From: Stichopus chloronotus
Lineage: Eukaryota; Echinodermata; Holothuroidea; Aspidochirotida; Stichopodidae
Direction of reading: 5' to 3'
Assembly (NCBI GenBank): GCA_021234535.1
Contig: CM037839.1
Span: 23,485,196 to 23,549,195 of the forward strand
DNA length: 64,000 nt
Shown here: positions 52,224 to 64,000 of the stretch, piece by piece
Position numbering within the stretch: position 1 is the stretch's first letter
How the letters are laid out: every line of letters begins with the position of its first letter
Made by a program: the position numbers and the translations under genes
The notes under the pieces: generated by a model
What the model was told of the DNA's origin: nothing
The model's input: the letters and a program-made list of their open reading frames with translations, nothing else
Database searches by the model: none

Positions 52224-52595
52224 CTAAAATGACCGAATTGTCTTTTGAAAGTGAATTATACACTTCGCGAACAAAATTTACATTGCAACTTTGCGGGAAG
52301 CAAGAAATAAAAGATTGGCGAAAAACCGAAAAAGAATCTCACATGTTACTCAGCTGAACAGAACAAGCTGAGAAACATGAACAGAACTGAACAAGAAGAG
52401 GAAAAATAAATCAAACACACAGATAAGCAGACAACACCCAAAATGAAATGCAAAAGCTATATTTTGGGAAGTAATTTGCACATTTGTAGACGTCTTGAGC
52501 TTCAAATGAAGAAACATCCTTAAACCTGAATTTCCAAGCTCGTAATCATACCACTGATATGTATACATGTAAAATATCTGAACAAACTATTTTCC
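52224..52595. other. noncoding, possible minus-strand intron
   Basis: Lies between two minus-strand candidates. A 72-codon minus frame at 52350-52568 is hydrophobic at its C-terminal half and is not supported by splice sites. Confidence 0.3.
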
Positions 52596-52742
52596 TCAGT
52601 TGATGCATGGAGGTGCAATTGAGACCTCCCTGGTTGACATGTAAGAAGAGTTCAAGAAGAGAATTCCTTTGCTAATACACTGCAAGTAGCCGATAACGCC
52701 GCCGAATCCATAATGCACAAGGTGCCGATCTGGTAGGCGAAT
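52596..52742 (-). CDS. possible coding fragment (minus strand)
   Basis: A 48-codon minus frame runs from a TGA upstream to a TGA at 52596-52598. Its 5' half is GC-rich, in contrast to its surroundings. It reads HYGFGGVIGYLQCISKG, then a polar stretch and PPCIN. It is protein-like but has no ATG and only a weak acceptor. A/G-rich sequence follows. It may be an exon of the same gene as 52001-52223, or part of a repeat whose GC-rich core is open by chance. Two of the other frames are also partly open. Confidence 0.15.
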   Translation of the reverse strand: MRLPDRHLVHYGFGGVIGYLQCISKGILFLNSSYMSTREVSIAPPCIN

Positions 52743-55700
52743 TCAGACTTAACCGATGTAAGTAATTTCGTGAAAAGTGGTAGTGATGGTGGTGATGGTG
52801 GAGAGGGGGGGGGGTCACGATAAAATAGTCAAATTTACGTCAAATTTTTGAACAAACGATACGGTATGTGCACGAAGAGGACGGCTCTTTGTCAATTTCT
52901 CCATTGAATTATTGTTTCCTTAAACAAAAGAAGAAGAGAGAATCAAGAAAAACAAAAGCATGAGATAGAAAAGAAGAAAGCATAGCATCAAAATTCATCA
53001 TTATCCGTTGGCTATTGATGTTCAGATTGTAGAGATAATTTAATTTGTTACGATAAGACATACTTTTTGATAATTTTTGATAATTTACATTCATACTTCA
53101 TAAAAAAAATGTCAAACAATTTAATGTTATAAGTTAAAACTGTTCGACGACTGTTTAAGAAAAAGAAAGGAAAAGAAAGAGGTTATTCGTATTCATTTTA
53201 TGTTTTGCTTCATTTGTTTATGTTTTCGTCAATTGTTCACCAGTCATATGCTCGCCTAACATGGTCATAAAAAATTAATGAATGCAAAACAAAGAGCAAC
53301 AAAATGAGTTAAATAAAAAAAGAGATGAAATGAAAAAAAAAAAGAACTGAAGGGAGGGAGAAAATGGGGGTGACGTTAAGACGCCTTTACGACGAGTTTC
53401 ACTTAATTTGTCTATTATTTTGAAACGTCCGTGTTTGACACAAAGGAACAGGTTTAATAGAGGAAACGAAGAAAAACAAAAGACGGGAGATTATTACCAT
53501 GTCCTTATTCATCTACTGAAGACAATCGATAAAAGATGAATTAAATTCTAAAGATTTCTATTTGACTTTTTTTTTTGCATTTCATATAAATCTTATTTCC
53601 TTTGATCGGACAATGAAAAGAGGAAAGGGGAGGCAAAAGAGGAAAAAGGAATATGAAGAAAGAATAAAGGCGAAGATAGCGAAAAGGGGGAAAATAATCG
53701 AGAATTTCGTCTCCATTTCTGTTTTAAGTGTAACATTTGTGAGACCCCATTTGCGCTCTCATCGTTGTCCACGCAGCTGTTAGATGACTTACTTGTTGTT
53801 TGATGAAAAGAATGTGGCCGAAAGTTAAACATTGAACGTCTGGTGGCAATCGATACTACGACAAAAGATGTTGATTTAAACTGATTATTTCTGCATGTTT
53901 TTGAAAAAAGTGACGGCAGACCAAAAAGAAAGAAAAAGAAAAGAATGAAAATTAAAGCTGATAAAAGAGCGAGGAAAAACAAAAATCCTTTCGTACTCTT
54001 TATTATTTTCAGAGTGAGATTCACACGCAAGACATCTTCTTGTAAGAAGTTGTATCGTAACTTTAACGTTCGTTGTGTTACTTTTTACTAACTTTTTTGT
54101 GTCTGTTCTTGAGTCCAGCAAAACTTTCTCTTATTTACAACGTACGTTTTTCGCAGGGATGTCACTCTAATTGACAAGTGAAAAATGTAAGGAGATGTGT
54201 GCGATATATCAGTATATATAAATAAAATGATGAGAAATCAATGTTCAAGGAATTGAATGCATTACTAAGGGCCTGCTTTTAGCATACAGCGATACATCTG
54301 TTGTATAGGTGATACCGGGTTTATATCGGTTGGGATGGCTACCATTTTTAAGTCACAAATTAACTGGTTGTTGCAGGTGCGAAGAGTTATTTACAGATTT
54401 AAGTAAACTCAAAGGTATTTAAACTGAAAAAAAAAGACGTCGCTATTAAGAACGAAAACTTGCTGAAATTTCGCTCAAAAACAAATGAAACAAAAATGTT
54501 TAAATTTGACGAAATCAATTTGTATGAATAATTGCTTGATCTCTAGAGGTCATCACTGTTATAATCTGTCTTAAGCGGGAAGTACGGAAGCAATTAAAAG
54601 AGAATTATCAAACGATAAGTACTGAACGTTCATTATGCATGTAAGAAATCAGAGACGGTGACTCTCTTGAAAGTAAATGGAGGGGATATGATAAAATTTG
54701 CAAGAAAATTTTCAGGCCTATATCTACGCATTACCATGAATCTATAGCTCTCTCTGGGTATAGTTTTAGCCCACTAGTCTAAATATTCTCATGATACGAG
54801 GGATAATATATCTGCTGAAAGCACTTTTTTCGCATCTAGGACACCTCACATACACAAAGCTTCATCAAAGGCGAGAAGTACACCATTTCTCTTTAGACCT
54901 CCATCCTCCCCCGCCCCCGGGAAGGTGTCCAGTGACCAGAGTCAGGATTCTAACTATCCCACGAGATCCCTCCATTCGTTGCAAAAGAACCCCCCCCCCC
55001 AGCATGAGATCATATTTGTAGTCCATCGAGATACAGCTAGAAATAGTTTATGACGTCACTTCAGATATTCCATAGATCTATATTTAAAAAAGAAAAACAA
55101 GCCATGAAAAAAAAAACTCTTGATCTTCATTTGAGAAAGAGAGCTTACAAAAAAGTAGAAGTGCGGTGAATTTTCCAAGGATGGGGGGGGGGGGGGAAGC
55201 TCAAGTGACCCCCATAGCAATTTCATGCTAGCTAGAATTTCGGAAAGGCTATATCTTGGGGAAGATATGTTCTTTTGTTTTGCTTCATTTTCGACCCCTT
55301 TATATTACAGTTTCTCTTTTGTTTTTTTTTAAATAAAGGAAACAAGAAATAGGGAGGAATGTGAACAAAGTTCATTTTTTGTAGAGAGACAAATTTCTTA
55401 CTATAGACTTGCTTTCTGGTTTGACTATGACTTTTTTTTTCGTTTTTCTGTTTTAAACATCAATAAAAATTTTCACAGATTTGACTACCCAGTAAATCAA
55501 TGATTTTTAAAAGGAAAATTATGTTGACAAGACCATCGTTTTTTTCTTCTAAAAACGAAAAAAAAGACCCATTTTTCTTGTTCTTTTTCTTTTTTGGTTT
55601 TTTGGGGGAACCAGACCTTCTTCGCTTGAGCAAATATTCCCAATAATCACTATTTTCTTTGAATTACCCCAATTCGAAGTGAAATAATACTATTAGCTTG

Positions 55701-56235
55701 CCCTTTCGTCAAACGCCTTAGGAAACACGTCTCCTGAAAAGTTTTGTTGAAAAACCATTGGAATAATTTTGAGAGACAGCCGTAGACTTCTCCTTTCCTT
55801 TTTTTTCCTCTCTAGTTTCCTTTCATAAATAAGAGAAAAATTAATAACTAATTCAAAAGCTATTCAGACGTAAAACGACAATTAATATTTTACCATGAAA
55901 GATCATGTGATATATCCACGTGACGTCTGAGTCTTCCATTATGATATATGCCAATGGATTGGACAAAGGCAAAAGGAAATGGAGTAAATAATTACAAAAA
56001 ATATGAAAATTCGTGAGGTACGTCATCTCACAAGAGCAAATCGCAAGTTATTTGTTTAATTTAATTTTGTCACATTATTAACAATGCATTAATATTCAAA
56101 GTTCTCGTCTAACCAATGCAACTGACAACAAGGTCATTGTTAGGCTTATGGTGAGCCAATTGGACAAAATTCCGTTTAGATCAGGTATATCGGTCGATAA
56201 ACCTGGTTTCGCTTGATCCATAACTGTGCGGTGAA
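52743..56235. other. noncoding stretch
   Basis: G/C runs lie at 52805-52814, 54990-55000 and 55183-55196. Purine-rich low complexity (53620-53700, 53920-53990) creates a spurious 145-codon minus frame at 53593-54030. CCACGTGACGTC near 55918 combines an E-box with a CRE half, but no gene is next to it. Confidence 0.45.
55183..55196. repeat. poly(G) tract, 14 bases
   Basis: Pure G run in otherwise AT-rich sequence. Confidence 0.95.
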
Positions 56236-56278
56236 AAGAAAGAAAGAAAGAAAGAAAAAGAAAGAATGAAAAAAAAAA
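56236..56278. repeat. (GAAA)n microsatellite
   Basis: About six AAAG units, then a decayed A/G-rich tail. Confidence 0.93.
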
Positions 56279-59200
56279 CGAATGATAAACTCGGTTTATC
56301 CAGACGATAAAACATGATTTCGATTGGTATTCTATGGTTTGTAGGCGAACACGTCTGTCTCTCCATACCGACGTGCGCAGCTGTTTCTGTAATTCGGGTT
56401 ACCATCGAAAAGCAGAATTTGTCACAATAACTGGGCGTAACAATAAAAGATGATTGCGCGAATAACCTCAAATATCTGTGAACCGGTTTGCCGACCTGTG
56501 AACATTTGATTTACCATAAACCGCGACTGTTCGATGTGGCTTATAATATCTGGACATATTTTCATATTGTATGTGGAACTTACCATCAACCATTTCTCGA
56601 GTACGACACAGTAATATAAGCGAACGGATTGGTAGTCTCATAGAGCTATTCCTGTTGTACAGACCTCCTCCCATTAGTCACCCAAAACTAAACATAACTC
56701 AATTCTTTCATCCATGTTTTTGGTGACCATTTGTAAGATTAGCTACACTAATTATCGTTTCAAGTAAGTTTACATACACTGACAATCTTCTTTTTTTTTT
56801 GCCTCTCTGTATTTCAAATCCGTATACACAAATACAATGAATAATTTGCTATCGATACGAATATTTGTAATTAAATGCACAGAGTATAGATAGAAAGTTA
56901 GTTGCCACCGATAGTGTATATATGCATAACAGTTGAATTACTTTGGATATTGTATGGTTAATAGTTGGAATTGCCATGTACCATATATGGATAAAGAATG
57001 ACTTACCATGGGTAGTATGTATGTAGACTTAAACGGTTGTCATAACGGTGATCAGATCTCCGTATTTGGTATATGCAGTGAATTGTATGAAACATAAGGT
57101 GAGAACGGTATATCCCGAACTCGTTTGCCAAGATAAGTGGTTTGTCTTCGAAGTCTGTTTTTACGTTTGAAACGTGTTCAGGTGTTTATGGACAGTTCAT
57201 ATGGCAAAAGCAACAGCAGGAAAGACGTGCTGTAATGTGGGACAAGCGTTTGGAAATCAATTGTTCTTTAAACAGTACCGGTAAAGAGTTAATTAATCAA
57301 AGGTACAGCAAAACAATGTTCTTGACACAAAGTCTTTCTTGAAAAAAAAATGCAAATTTAGAGAAAGTTTATTCAATCGAAGAGACGGGTTTTAATAACT
57401 TTATTTTGATTGCTAATACAGAAATACATTTCCAATACACTCTAGAAACAAGGATGAGTCCATAACCGATATTTAATAGTTTAACTATATTGTAAAGAAG
57501 AATCTATTTTTGCTATGATGGGTATGTTCGTATACACTGATGCAGCTGAGTGGGTTAATTACTGTGACTTTAATTCCCCTTTTAATTTATTAATAAAGTA
57601 TAACTGTATAATAAAATATGAAAAATATTCAATGTAGGTGACACCATTTAGCTGCAAATCCATCCAAGTTATAATTATATTTTTTTATCCCTTTAAATTT
57701 GTGAAAAAAGTGGTAAATGGTTCTTTGAGCTGTTGCTATAATGGAATCCTTCTAATTTCAAGTGGGATAAAATAATGAAGTCATCACTAGTACCCTGAAA
57801 TAGTGTAAATACTATCTTCTCACAACTAAAGTGACTGAATTTGATATTTCCTCTTAACATTTAATCAAGGGTATTAAAAACTTATATTTTTTAGAGGTAG
57901 GGAGGGAGGCGGGGGGGGGCAGTGATTATTAGTGACATTTGGCAGAATGACTTCTCACTCGTTTGCAATTTGCAGAATGCGCTGAAGGAAAATATGACAT
58001 TACAGCAGTTACTTGTAATACCAGTTGAAATAAAAAAGGTAGAAGAGAAATTGCCGGTCTTTAATGGAGGCAGATGAAACACAGTAGTTCATTACGTCAG
58101 CACCAGTAATATGAAAATGATTATCTACATGGTGTTGTTGTTATAACTATAGTCTAAGCGTAATTCAATTGACATGTGTGTTATGAGTGCTGTATGAGAT
58201 GCAAAAGAACCTAAAGGTTACTTCGATACAAGTAGTTTTGAGTTCTAAGAATAGCTGAAAATATGTAAATGATTATGGTACAGATATATGCATCGGAATA
58301 TTATTAATAAGTGACAAAAGATTTTTACTTCTCTTATTTAATGAGAACCAAACATAACAGAAGTACATTTGCATTCTTGAATTAATAGACAATGACCTTT
58401 GAGTAAGCATTTAATTAGAAACAACAAAAACACGGTGTTTAAAAACAGTTTGTGAGTTAACCATGTGTGTTGCTATATTCACATAATCCAATAAATTACT
58501 GCAAATAAGTGAATAAAATGCATAAAATATATATCTAAAGATGGAAAAAGAAAAAAATAAACATTGACTTCTGAAAACAGCATTTGTCTACATTAAAAAG
58601 TAAATGTATTTTTACTTAATGGTGTGTCACAAAGATCTAGAGATTACCTACCATTTCTAGGGTAAGCATGCGGATGGGAACTGAGAATTAGTTATGATGA
58701 AATTATGGTACTGTACATAAGGTTGTTAAAATAAAAAAAGAATCTACCAGTTTTCTTCTTTACAAGCTCGAAACTATGAGTTTGTATGAAGAAAAAACTT
58801 AAGAGTCAAAATTGAAGATCGAGCAAAAACTAAGTTTTTGATCTTGAGGACGGCTAAAAAGCTTCTAGCTCCTCAAATGTGTCTCCTTAGTTTCTTATTA
58901 TGGTAATATTTCTCCAAATTAGAAATATTGAATTCCATCGATGAAGGAAATTGCAAAATGCTATCCTAAAGGTATACGTATAACCGATACATTCACCAGC
59001 ATGACTTCGTTTTGGGGAAATTCTTTTTCCAAAAATTAACTTTATAGTTCTTTGGACCTAAACAAATCCTTCTATACTGGTCACGTTTCGTTTGAGGAAC
59101 ATCGGACAAGTCACCGTCAAAAGCATTGCCGTTAAAATTCCCTTTACAAACTCATAGTGCATGGCCTTTAAGAGACATGATTTTATTCCGATATTAATCA

Positions 59201-60868
59201 CTGTGTTAATTATTAAGTCTCTGCTGTTCCAGGGGTTTCTCTTCGTGCGGCGAATGATTCTGAGATTGTTTTCTCTTGTTTTTTTTTGTTTCACTTCCTT
59301 CCACTTCTGTATGTCTTTCCATTTTCGTCTTAAATTCTATACAGAGTTGAGTAGTTTGATGTAGTCTGATTTCATTTTGTGCAGAATACAAAATGTCAAA
59401 ACCAAAAAAAAAGAAAATAGAAGGGATGAGAAAACCGAAAAAAAAAAGAGAGAAAAGTCTTAAGGAGAGAAATCAAAACATTCGAGCAAAAAACAGTCAC
59501 AGAGTAAAATGAGAAACCGACTTTTGTGATACAAAACTGGGTCATTGTGGTTGCTAGGTTTCTGTTTTATATGGTTCACGTTTATTTTTATTTGCATATC
59601 CATGTTGCAAAAAGGTCAAACGGTTAGCCTCATTTTGTTCTACAGTTTTAATTTTTTTTCTTCTTCTTCTCCTTCTTCTTTATTTATTCGTCTGTCTTAT
59701 TTTTCTTTTTGTTTTCTTTCAAGACAGATTTTCATCACCATCGTCTTATTCGTTTTCTTTTAATTCCTATTAATTCCTATATACTTCAACCTCTGTAACA
59801 AATCTCAGACCAGTTATCAGTCAGCCAAGAGGAGACAGATCCAGCAAAAAGGAAGAAAAAAAGAAAGAAAAAAAAAGAAAGAAATAAAAAATAAACGACT
59901 CCCTTGACTCCGTACAGCCTACCAGGAGAAAAAAGGAGCAAAAATCCTTTCTACATATACCATTTGATTAATTCAATTTTGTCGAACAATAACACAAATT
60001 TTATCTTAATTTCATTTCGAATCTAAGTCAATTTTCCATTTAAAGTTTTGTTTTGTTCATCGCTGGAAGCACCGAGAAGAGAAAATATTATGTTGGTGAG
60101 ACCACAACAGAGAGGGAGGAATGAGCTTAATTGAGAAGGGTTTCTATTTTACTTAACCTAGAATCGCTATTGCCTCGTGAGACAAGACGTCTCCGCCAAG
60201 GATGCCGGTATCTTTTTCGGGGAGTCAGTGTCTCTCCGAATAGACCCATTTTTTTTATCGAGATATAGTTGAACATCCCGGAAGCTTGTTTACCCTGGTT
60301 ACAAAATATAAACAACTTATCGACGTCATTTCTTACTCTATTTAAAGTAGCTTTGATTAAATATATTTTGATGTTTTTTTGCTTCATTATTTTCTCCGTA
60401 TCTTGCTATATTTCTGTCTATCTCTCTGTCTCATAATGTTGCGGCAAAATGACGTAAATTTAAAAAAAAAACTAAACCAGAAAACAAAAAGGAAAACTCT
60501 GAAAAAGGAGAGATGATCTCAATCGTATACGGTACTACCTTATTTTTATTGTCACAGGAGGAGAGCGTGTTTAGCTAAACGTCTCATTTTGTTTCAACTA
60601 TAACCACGAAACCAAAAAATTGCAGAATACCTGAATGAAGTATGTCTTCCATTTTTGTTTTAATGATGACAAAGAAATTGTCCATTTATAAACAAAAAGG
60701 GGATTAAAAAATCGAAACAAATTTAAACAAATAGGACAAGAGATTAGAAAGAAAACAATATAGGAGAAGAGATTTCAGGCTTAAGTGTATAGTGTATCAA
60801 AGATCAATTTGCGCTTAACCAGTTGAATATAAGATTGAAGAATATAAGATAACCTACTTGAATATAGG

Positions 60869-60872
<4 letters not shown>
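56279..60872. other. noncoding stretch
   Basis: A 9-base G run lies at 57911-57919, (CTT)n at about 59656-59682 and A/G-rich tracts at 59400-59460 and 59845-59895. Frames here are all under 100 codons. A GC-richer patch at 60170-60240 gives a basic minus-strand peptide but has no exon signals. Confidence 0.45.

Positions 60873-60956
<84 letters not shown>
60873..60956. repeat. (TA)n microsatellite
   Basis: About 84 bases of alternating TA. Confidence 0.98.
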
Positions 60957-60959
<3 letters not shown>

Positions 60960-61039
60960 CATAAAGAACAACAAACACCACTACAAACAAAACTGCGAAT
61001 CAACGGCTTACAATACATTAAAACCATAATTTCAACTTT

Positions 61040-61600
61040 AAACAAAAAGATTAATCAAACAGCAGATAACCCAACAACAGCAATACAAGTAAAAAAAACC
61101 ATGAGTTTTAAAAGAAGTACCTTGAATTCGTACCGGTTTGGCTTTGATTTCTACTTAAAAAAACAAAAACAACAACAAAAGTAGTGCATAGCAAACAGTA
61201 GAAGTAAGAATATTCTATTTACACCAGACGAAACAAAAGGTATGACACAATTATTATTACACTAAATACATTTAATTCCTTTATTTGGCGTTGACCTTTA
61301 GTTGAAACCAGCAAGATGTGCAAATCAATGAGAAACATAACCTCACAACACCGTACAACAACTACAAAGAAAAGAGGTATGAACCCATTGTATGAAACAT
61401 ATTTATTTCATATCTCTTTGTGTCCATCTTCACTTTATATAAACAATACAGCATAAATAACAGACGTTCTACCAAACAACAATGCAAACTAAAAGGTATT
61501 AAAACATGACTTTAAAAGTAATACAATTTCGTCCACACTTTTTCGTGTGTTGATCTTTAGTTTAAACAAACGATGTACCGGTATAGGCTAACTAGCATAA
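61040..61600. repeat. possible degenerate tandem repeat
   Basis: Related blocks recur near 61100-61160, 61247-61307 and 61505-61568. Each has GTTGA(C/T)CTTTAGTTxAAAC-like sequence, followed by AACAACA-rich stretches and CACAACACC-like sequence. Spacing is irregular and similarity is low, so this may be one duplicated block plus simple A/C-rich sequence. Confidence 0.3.
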
Positions 61601-63264
61601 ACTCACACCACCTACATACAACAATACGAGCAAATTCCTGTTCGTCCCTTTGTTGTGATTGGACGACGAGTGGCCAAGAAAGCCAAGCCAAACAGTGTTG
61701 TCTTCTTATGTTTTACCCTCTGTGCAACGGCGGTATTGTAGTCTTTAAACCACGTGACATTTCTGTGCCGCTGCGGATTTACGCATCATCTCTATTCCGG
61801 AGTAACGAGTTTAAACCATTTTGACTCCAAAACTGTTTGTCTTTCTTTCTTGATAAATTATTAACAGTTTCAAAGAAAATTTTTGATGACTCCAAGCATG
61901 AACTAATGATGCTTGACCTCATGCCCGCCAATTCTAGATGAAAAAGAAAAATGTTTTCAGTTCTTCTGTACGGTTGCTTAAACAAGTAAATTGTGTTTCT
62001 TGCCGACTGAGCCCTTAGTCGTTTGACTTACTTCCATATAATTTGTTAGAAGATGTTTTCGTTTGCTTTTTTTTTCATTTCATAGTTTTTTCCCTTTTCA
62101 TACGCTATCGTTAATATGCATGAAACAAAAACATATAAAAAGAAAGATATAAGCAGGCTACCATTAGAAATGTACATTGATTTGTAAAACTGACGAGGTA
62201 AACTTTGATTTTGTAACAAGAGAGAAGGTTAAACGTGGCAGGGGAACTTATGTGGCTCAGTGCCTGCATCTGTGTATAGATAAAAACAGTCGTTGGTAAG
62301 CTTAACCACGAACAATCGTACACAACGTATGAACCTCACCGGGCGTACAGAAATGTAGTTGAACGAGCCGAAGGTTAATTATTTTTCTTGATGTAAATAT
62401 TTCTGTATGTGTTTGTGTGTGCTTGTGTGTGTGTTTTACTGTTTAATCTGAGACTGATGTATAGTTACACGATTCTATTGTGTATGCCCGCTTTTATATT
62501 CTCTCAGTAAAACTGAGAGTGATAATAACAAAATGAGCAATTCAGCCATTTGGTTCCAACTTTCCTAGTTTGAGATGGAAATGCAGTCACCCCAATCTGT
62601 ATTAGCATAGTTCCCTACACTAATTCATGGATTTGGCTCTTTTGCATCAAGTGACAATATTTTTTTTACTGGATTACGAAATTTATGCAAGTTATTTGTT
62701 TACTTTGAATACACAATAATTTGAAATATCCTGAAAGATACTTGTCAAGGTATAAAAGAGGAGATTTGCAAGATTTAGCTGACGGATGATACAAAGTAAA
62801 GTTGGGGTGACTGCCTATTCTCTTTAAATTTCCACCAATAGTGAACTTGACGCAAGCAGCAATAATATACACATTGCCCATGTAATGAGAGAAAAAGAAA
62901 GTGGTTCCCAGTCTAATTTACAAGGCCTTGAAATTGAAAGGTGGCAAAGTGACCTCGGTGGGTGCTGGGAAGTGCTTCTCAAATACTAATTGTTATCTCG
63001 TACTTGCATATAAAAACATTTTGGAGCAAGATATTTAATGCGAATTTAAAAATAAAAAAAAACAAACAACAACAACAAAGACATAACAAACAAGAACAAA
63101 CAAAACATGCACTATTGCATACCCATGACACGACACCTGCTTGTTTCAAGTTCACCTTGACAAGTGCAGGAAATAGGTTGCAACTTCAGGGGACCTTCTT
63201 TCAAAAGAACAAAGCATGTACATATGAAGTGAAACGCGGCTTTCACCGGAATTCTCAGTTTCAT
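61600..63264. other. noncoding stretch with possible regulatory patch
   Basis: A GC-richer patch at about 61635-61800 contains GATTGG (a CCAAT box on the minus strand), CCACGTGAC (E-box) and GCCGCTGCG. These are promoter-like elements, but no transcript start or exon can be tied to them. A TG-rich tract lies at 62405-62435. Confidence 0.35.
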
Positions 63265-63268
63265 TTAA

Positions 63269-63632
63269 AGCTGAAATATGAGTTGTTCTGGACATCTCGT
63301 GGTCGTCTGTCTTTGTTCTTCGCCACTGTCTCAGGGAAGAAAAAGTAGAGGAAAAGGTCCCATGTCGCAAAACCCGAAAAACAACTTTGCACTCATCGTC
63401 CAGATATTGGACTATGAACATTGTCGTGACATTTTTGTTGGCCGTACAAACTTTCACACCCTCCATGAAAGCATAGCAGTCAAATCACCGTTACTTGAAA
63501 TCAAAGGAACTAATTGGAAGTGGATATGAATATTTATCTATGAAAGATAGGGCTTAAATATTTTGATGTGGCTATGACATGTTCGGCAGAATTTTAATTG
63601 TCACTGACAAATTTTCAACTCATATTCCAGCT
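63269..63632. mobile_element. non-autonomous TTAA-flanked DNA-transposon-like element, copy 2
   Basis: A 364-bp unit in the same orientation as 45177-45546. It is flanked by TTAA at 63265-63268 and 63633-63636. The left end AGCTGAAATATGAGTTG has one change from the perfect repeat; the right end is intact. The last 35 bases including TTAA differ from copy 1 by a single base, and internal blocks such as CACTCATC, CCAGATA and GGATATGAATATT are conserved in order. Frames entering it (62962-63348, 63278-63529) are therefore repeat-derived, not genes. Confidence 0.8.
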
Positions 63633-63636
63633 TTAA

Positions 63637-64000
63637 TAATCTGTAATTTCTGAAACTGTCATTTTAGTCTGAAATTTATTTCGTGTTATTCATCGTCAGT
63701 CCAACCAAGTCAGCCATGGAGTTGGTCAGCTAAAGTTTTCTTTGCAATGCGGAGTTCACATTTACATGTGGTTATTATGCAAACATGCTATTGTAATAAA
63801 TGCATTACAATAGTATTACCACCTTTCAAGGATATAATACACTGTCTGGAAAATAACGATATAACGATGATGATGTTGATAGATAATGATGATAGAAGAT
63901 ATATCAATATCTACGCTAAGATTTCCATTCAATATTTTGAAATTTTATCAACTTCTTGTTTTCTGTTTTCTGTTATGACCCGTCATCATTCATACAGGAT
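63637..64000. other. noncoding stretch
   Basis: A short GAT-rich tract lies near 63865-63895 and an inverted pair CTATTGTAATAAATGCATTACAATAG at about 63789-63814. No gene is seen. Confidence 0.45.

Noticed and set aside
53593..54030. 145-codon minus frame
   Set aside because: Ser/Phe/Leu-rich composition comes from purine-rich low-complexity DNA read on the opposite strand.
62962..63529. 128- and 83-codon plus frames
   Set aside because: Both run into the TTAA-flanked element, whose other copy does not preserve the frames.

Overview
This window looks like nuclear DNA of an animal. It is strongly AT-rich, has no operon-like gene packing and no long open reading frame, and is full of microsatellites, poly(A)/poly(T) and poly(G)/poly(C) runs, small inverted repeats and splice-site-like signals. 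The density of long (TA)n tracts and the recurring AGGCCTA motif suggest a marine invertebrate, perhaps an echinoderm. This is an impression from texture only; no recognised gene supports it.

No protein family is recognised with confidence, and no tRNA, rRNA, CRISPR array, virus or intact transposase is visible. Most of the window reads as intron or intergenic DNA. A handful of short candidate coding exons are listed at low confidence because they combine an open frame with good splice sites or a poly(A) signal. On the minus strand these are 273-364, 1223-1531 (two hydrophobic segments), 24189-24445, 28993-29190 and 52001-52223 (with 52596-52742 upstream of it). On the plus strand they are 10315-10639, 12454-12612 (AATAAA just downstream), 14601-14750 and 15928-16130. 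Some could belong to one plus-strand gene between about 10 and 17 kb, but the joins are inferred. A CRE, an NRF1-type palindrome and a 14-bp tandem duplication at 14575-14694 could instead mark a promoter.

The best-supported features are repeats. Two copies of a non-autonomous DNA-transposon-like element of about 365-370 bp lie at 45177-45546 and 63269-63632. They share terminal inverted repeats and TTAA flanks. A fold-back element lies at 4686-4849. Two degenerate minisatellites with periods near 35 bp lie at 27055-27540 (about 14 units) and 50043-50220 (about 5 units). Nine (TA)n arrays longer than 60 bp are spread across the window, together with compound CA/TA arrays and GAT-rich tracts. 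Several near-perfect hairpins stand alone in unique sequence, at 14140, 17095, 21400, 32677 and 38590.

By region: 1-1600 may hold the 5' part of a minus-strand gene running off the left edge. 1.6-10 kb is noncoding with a fold-back element and two TA arrays. 10-17 kb has the densest exon-like and promoter-like signals. 17-45 kb is noncoding with hairpins, the 35-bp minisatellite and TA arrays. 45-64 kb carries both TTAA elements, the 36-bp minisatellite, a possible minus-strand 3' end near 52 kb and two further TA arrays.
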